From: Zarea fungicola
Taxonomy: Eukaryota; Ascomycota; Sordariomycetes; Hypocreales; Cordycipitaceae
Assembly: GCA_900169235.1 (NCBI GenBank)
Contig: FWCC01000016.1
Span: 62,001 to 126,000, forward strand
DNA: 64,000 nt
Direction: 5' to 3'
Below, piece by piece: positions 56,623-64,000 of the stretch (the first letter of the stretch is position 1; every line of letters begins with the position of its first letter). A program made the position numbers and the translations under genes. The notes beneath the pieces were generated by a model. That model ran no database searches. It was not told where the DNA came from and saw only the letters and a list, made by a program, of their open reading frames with translations.

Positions 56623-57503
56623 ATGGCATCAGGGTTGGCTCAAAAGTATGAAATCAATGCCGACATGGGGGAGGGCTTTGGGCAATGGAAAATGGTAAGC
56701 CATCTTTCTGAGTAAAGCTTTCTTTGTCGCTCATAGGCCGTCCGTAATTAACCGAAACCACCTTGAACAAGGGCCCTGATGAAGAGCTGATGCCATTCAT
56801 TGACGCGGCGAACATTGCCTGCGCCTTTCACGCCGGCGACCCGTCCATCATGCTCAAAACAATCCGCCTGTGCAAAAAACACGGCGTCAGAGCGGGTGCG
56901 CACCCTGGGCTGCAGGACCTCTTTGGCTTTGGGCGACGAAGGATGGAGATTGACCCGGCTGACATGTACGCTATGATCCTGTACCAAGTCGGCGCGCTCA
57001 AGGCCATGCTGGATGCGGAGGGCGTGCCGCTGTCACACATCAAGCCGCATGGCGAGCTCTTTTTCTACATGCACCGCGACCCTGCCATCATGCGCGCCGT
57101 CCTCGACGCCTGCGCGACATTTCGCGTGCCCGTCTACGCGTGGCAGAACACGGAGCAGGCCCGCTTGTGCGCGGAGAGGGGTATCGCCTTCCAAGGCGAG
57201 CTGTACGTCGATATTGACTATTCGCCAGAGGGAAATCTGATTCCCCGCGCGCAGTCGCAGCCTACCACACCGGAGCTGTGCTATGCGCGCGCTGTGGAGG
57301 CGGCAGCAAGGGACACCACCAGGGACGTGAATGGCAACGAGGTCAGATTGGGTTTCGACGGTCGGCCATTTAGTATCTGCATCCACTCGGATGTGCCCAG
57401 TGTTTTGGAAAACGCAAAGTTGGTGCGAAAGGCGGTTGATGAGGCAAACCAAGCCAAGATGACCAACAGAGCAGGGGCAGCAAGCAGGGCCAAGTTGGCC
57501 TAA
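56623..57503 (+). CDS. lamB: LamB/YcsF family protein (5-oxoprolinase subunit A-like)
   Basis: Two exons: 56623-56694 and 56772-57503, 267 residues (bacterial PxpA about 250). The intron has a GTAAGC donor and AAG acceptor. Family blocks: EINADMGEGFGQW at 10-22, ANIACAFHAGDP at about 35-46 (usually ACGFHAGDP), RAGAHPGLQDLFGFGRRRM near 63-82, HIKPHGELFF near 110, and CIHSDVPSVLENAKLVRKAV near 220-240. The fold is a TIM-barrel-like metal hydrolase. In bacteria PxpA works with PxpB and PxpC in ATP-dependent opening of 5-oxoproline to glutamate. In Aspergillus nidulans lamB is needed for use of 2-pyrrolidinone. It is followed by an MFS carrier and a carboxylase-type partner on the same strand. 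Confidence 0.92.
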
Positions 57504-58113
57504 GACGAAGCTAGATGCCAACTAGATGCCAACTAAAAACTAGAGCAATGCGTGAATTAAACTACGCAAATTTTGGATTGTTCGTTTACAAAATTCTGGT
57601 CCCAATGCGCAAGTTCGTATTTTTCTTAGTAGTCCACCTATATCAAAACCTGTACTTTCTAAGCAACATGCAGCAAGGCTTAATATGTTCAGTTAAAGTA
57701 TTTAGCGCTAAGTAAAGCTAACTACATACTTGATTTGAATGCCTGGTAACCCTTCGATCCCAGTCCAGTTAACAACCACTGGCTGGCTGTTGGCTGTGAG
57801 CTAGTTTACGCCACCAACCCCATGTTTTAAGTGCCGAACCAGTTGGCCGGTATCCATAGCTCAGAACAAGTGGCTGATAGATAAATAGCACGGGCTGATA
57901 ACAGTTGGGGTAGATTCTTTGTCGGGGTAGATGTTCTATGTCGATACTCGTTGCTTCACAATTGATTATGCACAGACTGCCATTTATAAAGTGATGGGTG
58001 TCACTATTATGTCGACCAATTCCACTGCTCTATAGCGCTAATGTTGGCTGACATTGGACAATTTCCATGCACACTTTGCATCTACAAGGTCCTATTTACA
58101 CAATCAATACAGC
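57504..58113 (+). promoter_or_regulatory. Intergenic, MFS promoter with clustered GATA sites
   Basis: About 610 nt. An 11-bp unit TAGATGCCAAC is repeated in tandem near 57511-57532, just after the LamB stop. Three HGATAR sites cluster at 57875-57901. No gene seen. Confidence 0.5.
57875..57901 (+). promoter_or_regulatory. Cluster of three AreA-type GATA sites
   Basis: TGATAG at 57875-57880, AGATAA at 57879-57884 and TGATAA at 57896-57901, all on the plus strand within 27 nt, about 215-240 nt upstream of the MFS start. Closely spaced pairs are the preferred target of fungal nitrogen GATA factors. Confidence 0.5.
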
Positions 58114-59778
58114 ATGGCTGCCACCGAAATGCGCATCCCGGGTACAGTCCTACTCGTCGATGCACAAGGTGTTGTCGATGCAGAGCATGGACAGCAAGCC
58201 CGGGATATTCTTCTCATCCCGCAACCCTCCAATGACCCAGACGATCCGCTGCGCTGGACTGCTACCCGAAAGAGACGCAACATGATATGCGCGCTGATGT
58301 GGTGCTTCTTTGACGCCGCTCTCATCTCTGGCTTGTCACCCGCCTACCTCTTGATCGAGAAGGACACGGGCATTTCCGTCGCGGACCTGAGCACCGGCAA
58401 CGGCCTCTTGTTCCTCTTCCTCGGCTGGGGCGCCATGATCACGCAGTGTCTGGCCCTCAACTACGGCCGCCGTATAACGCTGCTCATGTCCGTCATCCTT
58501 GCCGCTGGTATGACGCTCTGGACTGCCTATATCCGCTCCCGCGGCGAGTTTTTCGCAAACCGCATTCTGTTGGGTATCTTCTGCTCGCCGCAGGAGACGC
58601 TCATCGAGGTCATTGTCGGTGACATCTTCTTTGCGCACGACCGTGGGTTTTATATGGGCGCGTACAGCTGGACGCTGTGGTGCGGCGCGTTTCTCTGCCC
58701 CGTGGCCACTGGCTATGTGGCACAGAATCTTGGGTGGCGCTGGATTCAGTATATTCTGGCAGTCATGTGCGTTGGCATGGCCCTCATTACGTTCTTCTTC
58801 TTTGAGGAAACCATGTTCTACCGCCGGCTGGAAGTTGGGCTGCATGCAACCATAGGGATTTCAGGCGGCAGGCATTCTTCCGTGAATGGGGCTTCAGAAT
58901 ACATGACTGAGAAAGACCCAGATAGCAACGCCAAAGCTGATTCTGAGCAGACAGACGCTCCGCAAGCTGTGACTGGGGGGGACTCTTTTGATGGTAAAGT
59001 CAGTACCAAGACATACTTGCAGAAGCTCAAAGTCTGGGGGCATCGCGTTCCTGAGCAGCCTAATACATTCAAGCTGTTTCATCTGCCGATCCAGTTGCTC
59101 TTCATGTTCCCTGGCATGGTATTTGGTGGCTTCCTCGTCGGTGGTATCCTCGGTTGGTACAATGTCGTCGGCGGCTCACTGGCGCTGATTCTGGGCAGCC
59201 CGCCGTACAATTTTAGCGCCAACAGCATCGGCCTCACATATCTAGCTGCCGTTGTTGGCGTTACCATTGGCTGTTTCCTCTCTGGTTGGACAGCAGACTA
59301 TCTCACCGTCCGTCTGGCACGTCGAAACGGCGGTATCATGGAGCCCGAGCACCGACTGTGGACCTCCGTGGTCGGCCTAATCATGCATCCTGCGGGATGT
59401 CTTTTGTATGGAGTGGGCGCATCATATCACATTCACTGGGTCGGTGTTGTGATTGGTCTCGGTATGATTGGTATCACGCTGCCGATGGGTGCCAATTTGG
59501 CCTTTACCTATGTCCTAGATAGCTACAAGGAGCTGGCGGGCGAAGGGCTGGTGTCCATCATCCTCATTCGCAACATGATGGGCTTTGCGTTTGGGTATGC
59601 CGTCGTCCCCATGATCCAGAATCTTGGACTTCGCAATTCGTTTATAGTAATTGCTATTTTGGGCCTTGCACTCTGGTCAACTGCTGTGGTCATGATATTT
59701 TGGGGGAAGCGCCTTCGGCAGTGTACTGCTGCTTCCTACTGGGCCTTAGTTGAACGGTACGGGGCAACCACTCATTAG
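58114..59778 (+). CDS. MFS transporter of the lactam/5-oxoproline group
   Basis: Single-exon frame. The Met at 58114 (MAATEMRIPG) gives 554 residues; an upstream in-frame Met at 58054 would add 20 residues without a known motif. NDPDDPLRW near 47-55 precedes helix 1, as in fungal DHA1/Hol1-like carriers. Twelve membrane segments flank a long hydrophilic central loop (about 245-320). YGRRITLL near 123-130 is the loop 2-3 motif. Position between LamB/YcsF and the carboxylase suggests uptake of the cluster's substrate, as bacterial ycsF operons also contain a permease. The substrate is inferred from context only. Confidence 0.85.
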   Translation: MAATEMRIPGTVLLVDAQGVVDAEHGQQARDILLIPQPSNDPDDPLRWTATRKRRNMICALMWCFFDAALISGLSPAYLLIEKDTGISVADLSTGNGLLFLFLGWGAMITQCLALNYGRRITLLMSVILAAGMTLWTAYIRSRGEFFANRILLGIFCSPQETLIEVIVGDIFFAHDRGFYMGAYSWTLWCGAFLCPVATGYVAQNLGWRWIQYILAVMCVGMALITFFFFEETMFYRRLEVGLHATIGISGGRHSSVNGASEYMTEKDPDSNAKADSEQTDAPQAVTGGDSFDGKVSTKTYLQKLKVWGHRVPEQPNTFKLFHLPIQLLFMFPGMVFGGFLVGGILGWYNVVGGSLALILGSPPYNFSANSIGLTYLAAVVGVTIGCFLSGWTADYLTVRLARRNGGIMEPEHRLWTSVVGLIMHPAGCLLYGVGASYHIHWVGVVIGLGMIGITLPMGANLAFTYVLDSYKELAGEGLVSIILIRNMMGFAFGYAVVPMIQNLGLRNSFIVIAILGLALWSTAVVMIFWGKRLRQCTAASYWALVERYGATTH

Positions 59779-60656
59779 CAGATAGCAGACAACACGGAAG
59801 TTCTTGGTTTATCTTTTCTTTCATTTACTTTTTAATGTTAGACTATCTTTGCGGGGCATGGCAAAGTCCAAGACATAATCCAAGTCGTGCGGCAGATGTA
59901 GAATACTAATCGAAATAGCGTATTTTCTTGACACATCAAAACTGCGTCTTTCTAAGCTAATGAATGGGTTTTTCAGTCGTGGATTTTCTAAGGTCTCTTT
60001 CTTTGCTAGTCAAATACTAAAATACATATCTATTCAGCTCTTTCCATTTTGCCCTCATGTTGCCGAGCGAACAACAAGTGAGTGAATTTAGCTGTACACT
60101 ATGAGTTATACCTCTACGCAAAAATCACTGCTCACTGTCAAATTTGAGTATGCGTTTATTGCAGACCTTCCGCGAGACGGAATTAGAGATGGACACCAGG
60201 ACACACTAGGGCCATTGTACATACTGTCGTGTAACACAGTGATCGGTTTCAAAAAGGCTTATTTTCAGCCACACACGTATCGCTCTCCTGGTTCTTCCGA
60301 GACTCTTAATTTTGCTGGAACGACTCCCACTGCTAATGCTGCCGTTTTCAGGTACTTGTTTTGTATTGCCCTGTCAATCGCCATCAACAGTTGGTCCCGC
60401 GTCCTGATCCCGGTTTCTACCCCAATGTCGTGGAGCAGTAACTACCAGTAAAATTGGGGAAGCGGGGTGCGGGTGCGGGGAGGGAGTGGTGATGCGGGGA
60501 TGAATTGTCGGTTTGCTCTCCGCACGTTCACTAAGGTTTCATCGCGAATACATAAACACAATGGCACCTTGAACATATCAACGGTGCGTGCCATGCACCT
60601 GGCAAAAACCTATACCTGTTGTGGTGCTGCCTCTGGTCCTACAATAATCTTCCATC
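59779..60656. promoter_or_regulatory. Intergenic, promoter of carboxylase-like gene
   Basis: About 880 nt between two plus-strand genes. Single GATA-type motifs occur (for example AGATAG near 59780 and TTATCT near 59811), less clustered than upstream of the MFS gene. Small frames at 60101-60682 show no family. Confidence 0.4.
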
Positions 60657-63600
60657 ATGGCCAGCGTTTCTACCCAGCCTGAACCTCTGCGCCACATTCG
60701 CAAGGTCCTGATAGCGAACCGAGGCGAAATTGCCGTCCGATGCATCAGAGCATGTAAGGAACTCGGCGTGCAAAGCGTTGCAATTTTTACAAATGCAGAT
60801 GCAACTTCACTGCATTCAAAACTAGCAGATGAGGCCGTCTTGCTACCTGGTGAAGATAGCGCCGCTTACACAGACAGGTATTAGCACATTCCCAATTTGA
60901 AACTCCGCATGCAGCATCACTTCACGATCAATTAACACAGAAATTTAGCGCGGCAATCCTGGAAATTTGCAATCGTGTAGGTGCCGATGCTCTGATCCCG
61001 GGCTATGGTTTCCTGAGCGAGAATGCCGATTTTGCGGACGCGGCCAGTTCTGCCGGCGTTACTTTCGCCGGGCCATCCTCTGCATCAATCAGGGCTATGG
61101 GCCTCAAGCATGAGGCCAGGGCCATAGCCGTAGCTTCCAATGTCCCGGTAATTCCCGGAACGGCACTTCTCGAATCTGCATCTAAGGCATGCGAAGCCGC
61201 GCGAGCGTTGGGGTTTCCTGTTATGCTCAAAGCGACTGGTGGCGGTGGTGGCATGGGACTACAGGTATGTGAAACAGAACAAGGCGTTCTCGACGCTTTC
61301 GCTGTTGTCGAGAGCCGCGCAAGTACTCTCTTCAAGAATAGCGGCGTCTTTTTGGAAAAGTACTACCCAAACTCGCGGCATGTCGAGGTGCAGGTGGCGG
61401 GCAACGGTGACATCGTCGTGGCCTTTGGGGAACGCGAATGCTCTCTACAGAGACGTCACCAAAAAGTCATTGAAAAATGCCCCAGCCCATTTGTTGAAAC
61501 ACACCCCGGAATGCGGGAGAAAATGGTCGAGGCGGCGATAAATTACGCGTCCCAGCTCAAGTACAAGAGCGTGGGTACCGTCGAATTTCTCATCGACGAC
61601 GAGACGGCCAATTTTTTCTTTCTCGAGATGAACACACGGCTACAGGTTGAACATGGCATTACAGAACTCTGCTACGGGGTGGACTTGGTCCATCTAATGT
61701 TACGCCAGGCTGACAATGAGCGGGCTGGAAGGCTGGGCATACCATCTGCCGATCTCAAGGGCCTCGAAAGACCAACTCCACATGGGTCTGCAATTGAGTG
61801 CCGCGTCTATGCTGAAGTACCCCTGCGGAATTTTGCCCCTGCTCCCGGTGTCTTGCAATATGTTCGCTGGGCAGAGGGCTCTGGTATACGTGTTGATTCA
61901 TGGGTCAGCAGCGGGCAGATAATTACACCATTTTACGACCCTTTAATTGCAAAGATCATGGTTCATAGTCCAAGCGGACGGGCTGCCGCCCAGAAAAAGA
62001 TGCTTGCCTCTCTCGCCGACACTGCACTTCAGGGCACCCAGACCAACATGGAATATCTCGCCAAGATTGTGTCATCGGAGCTGTTTATTAATGGCCAGAC
62101 ATTGACAAATTCATTATCTGCATTCAAATTTGAGAGTTGTTCACTGCAAGTGCAAGACCCTGGTGTACTCACCACTCTGCAAGACTATCCAGGTCGCATC
62201 AATGTTGGTCATGGTATACCTCCCGGTGGGCCCATGGATGACCTCAGCTCCAGAGTCGCAAATATTCTGGTTGGAAATGATCCTGGAACTGAACTTCTCG
62301 AAGTTACCCTGGTCGGACCCGAGTTGTTGTTCCATGAGGCTGCTGTGGTGGCCGTATGTGGCGCTGAACTGCCTCTCACAATTGACGGAAACCAGCAGCC
62401 ATCGTGGTCTAGGATCGTTATCGACAAAGGCCAAACCTTGAAACTTGGAAGAGTTGCAGCAGACGGTACTCGCGCCTATCTAGCTGTGAAAGGTGGATTC
62501 CCACAAGTTCCAATGTTTCTCGGATCTAAATCAACGGCTCCCGAGCTCGGTTTTGGTGGCGTTCAAGGGAGGAAGCTGCAAACTAATGACATCCTCGCCC
62601 TTGATCCTGATTCGGGACGTTGGGCAAAAGAGGCTACAGCCTTATCCATACCGAAAGGCAGGGTCCCGAGTATCAACGTCGATACAGCGGTTACCGTTTG
62701 CTGCATCGACGGTCCGTACGGGTCTGAAGACATCCTTACGCCCGAGGGCCAGTCAACCCTTTACGATTCTGAATGGACTGTGAGCCACAACAGCAGTCGA
62801 AGTGGTGTACGTCTGCAAGGTCCCCGATTGAAATGGGCTCGCACGTCAGGTGGCGGGGGCGGATCTCACCCATCCAATGTCTTTGACTACGGCTATCCAA
62901 ACGGTGGAGTGAACTTTACTGGCGAGTCACCGATTATTTTCGCTCACGACCGGCCTGATTTGGGAGGCTTTGCATGCCCAACCACAGTATGCTCCGCAGA
63001 GATGTGGAAGATTGGGCAACTTAAAACGGGCAATAGGATACGGTTCCGGTCCATCTCATATGACGACGCGCTTAATATTTCAAAGAAAAAGGACGAATAT
63101 CTAGACGCTATCAGAGTGTATGCAAATGGTGGCCCTTGTACCATTCCTTTACCGCATCTTGAAGTTGAAAAAGCACCTCCGTCCTCAATCATGCTTCAAA
63201 AATTAGCTTCCAGCGCTCATCCAGCGGTGACCTACCGGCAAGGCGGTGACACCAGCATCATCATCGAATATGGGGAGCAAGTCCCCGACTTGCGAAACAC
63301 CACGTGTGTCCAGCTTCTCGCACGGGGCCTCGCGGCTGCCCAACTTCCTGGGGTACGAGGAGAGACCAACTTCGCCACACTTACTGTTCGCTTCGACCCG
63401 CGCGAAACCGTTAGAGCTGACCTCCTGGCTCATCTCCTCCAGCTGGATAGTGAAATTGGAGAAATTACCGGCGTTAAGATACCCGCAAGGCAAGTCAGGC
63501 TGCCGGTCTGTCTCGACCATTCCTCATTCGCCGAGTCCGCACAGCGATATATGGAGAATATACGGCCCACAGCAGCCTACATGCCAGATAATGTGGAATA

Positions 63601-64000
63601 TCTCCGCAAGAATAATGCTTTAGCCTCTCGCCAAGATGTATTCGACTCCCTCCTCAAGACGCCTTGGCTCACTGTTGCCGTCGGGTTTTTTGTCGGAACT
63701 CCCATCCTGTACCCGCTCGATCCATGGCGTGTACTCACTGGCCAAAAGTATAACCCCACGCGCGTGTACACTCCAAGAGGTTCAGTTGGGCTTGGTGGCT
63801 CTCTGGTTGCTATATACCCCGTCGCAGCGCCAGGAGGATACCAACTGATGGGTCGCACGCTTGGCGGTTGGGACGCTGGAGGGAACCGACCGGGTTTCTC
63901 TTCAGACCGCCCATGGCTGTTCAACCAACTTGACCTGGTGCAGTTTTACGAGGTATCAGAAGAAGAGTTCAGCAAGATTGAACAAGATTTTGAAGTTGGG
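60657..64000 (+). CDS. Urea-carboxylase-type fusion: biotin carboxylase + KipA + KipI domains (partial, runs off the window)
   Basis: Exon 60657-60877, intron with acceptor TTTAG, then 60949 to beyond the window; at least 1,090 residues. Biotin carboxylase (about 12-460): [22 protein letters not shown]-grasp [10 protein letters not shown], and [14 protein letters not shown] near 295-310. Next an AHS2/KipA domain (about 480-780; [29 protein letters not shown]) and an AHS1/KipI domain (about 800-1000; [13 protein letters not shown]). The tail ending in [12 protein letters not shown] near the window end is the usual urea-carboxylase block. The biotinyl domain should follow. There is no allophanate-hydrolase half as in Dur1,2, and the BC-KipA-KipI set with LamB nearby equals PxpB/PxpC plus a carboxylase. 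It may be the counterpart of Aspergillus lamA; substrate (urea, lactam or 5-oxoproline) unproved. Confidence 0.88.

Noticed and set aside
1..64000. tRNA, rRNA, CRISPR arrays or full-length transposase genes
   Set aside because: No tRNA-like box A/box B pair or CCA-end cloverleaf was noticed, no regularly spaced repeats occur, and no transposase or reverse-transcriptase motif was found by eye.

Overview
The window is nuclear DNA of a filamentous ascomycete. Genes carry short spliceosomal introns (about 48-125 nt, GTRNGT donors, CTAAC-like branch points, YAG acceptors), intergenic spacers are long and A/T-rich, and many families are typical of Pezizomycotina (HET domain, Zn(II)2Cys6 regulator, AA1-like secreted protein, WSC domain, ACS-type MFS carriers). 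The mix fits Sordariomycetes, probably Hypocreales, but no rRNA or barcode is present, so the species is not called. Exon coordinates were worked out by hand from splice signals and protein continuity.

Region 1 (1-18.8 kb) looks like conserved housekeeping DNA: CENP-L/Fta1-like kinetochore protein, Met8-type siroheme synthase, Vac1/Pep7 FYVE endosomal tether, Mbp1-type APSES cell-cycle factor, LYR-motif protein, GNAT acetyltransferase, choline/ethanolamine-kinase-fold protein, an amidoligase-family protein and an ACS-type MFS permease. Region 2 (18.8-24 kb) is a 3 kb spacer followed by an uncharacterised fungal protein. That gene has a GC-AG intron, and its frame is interrupted by one TAG after which 86 well-formed codons continue.

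Region 3 (24-51 kb) is accessory in character: HET protein, CYP52-like P450, a P-loop ATPase with a frameshift, a zinc-less medium-chain oxidoreductase, two MFS carriers, a Tda10/glycerate-kinase-like enzyme, a Zn(II)2Cys6 regulator with a near-perfect palindrome between it and an efflux carrier, a seven-exon Ayr1-like reductase, and a WSC-domain gene with a disturbed frame. Two pairs of short dispersed repeats and A/T-rich spacers lie among them.

Region 4 (51-64 kb) has an AA1-like secreted protein, a Mup1-like methionine permease, and a catabolic group: a LamB/YcsF (PxpA-like) protein, an MFS carrier, and a biotin-carboxylase/KipA/KipI fusion of urea-carboxylase type cut by the window end. 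The group resembles the bacterial PxpABC 5-oxoprolinase set and the Aspergillus lam (lactam utilisation) locus. GATA-factor sites lie upstream of the first two genes, so a nitrogen-regulated lactam or 5-oxoproline scavenging cluster is the best reading.
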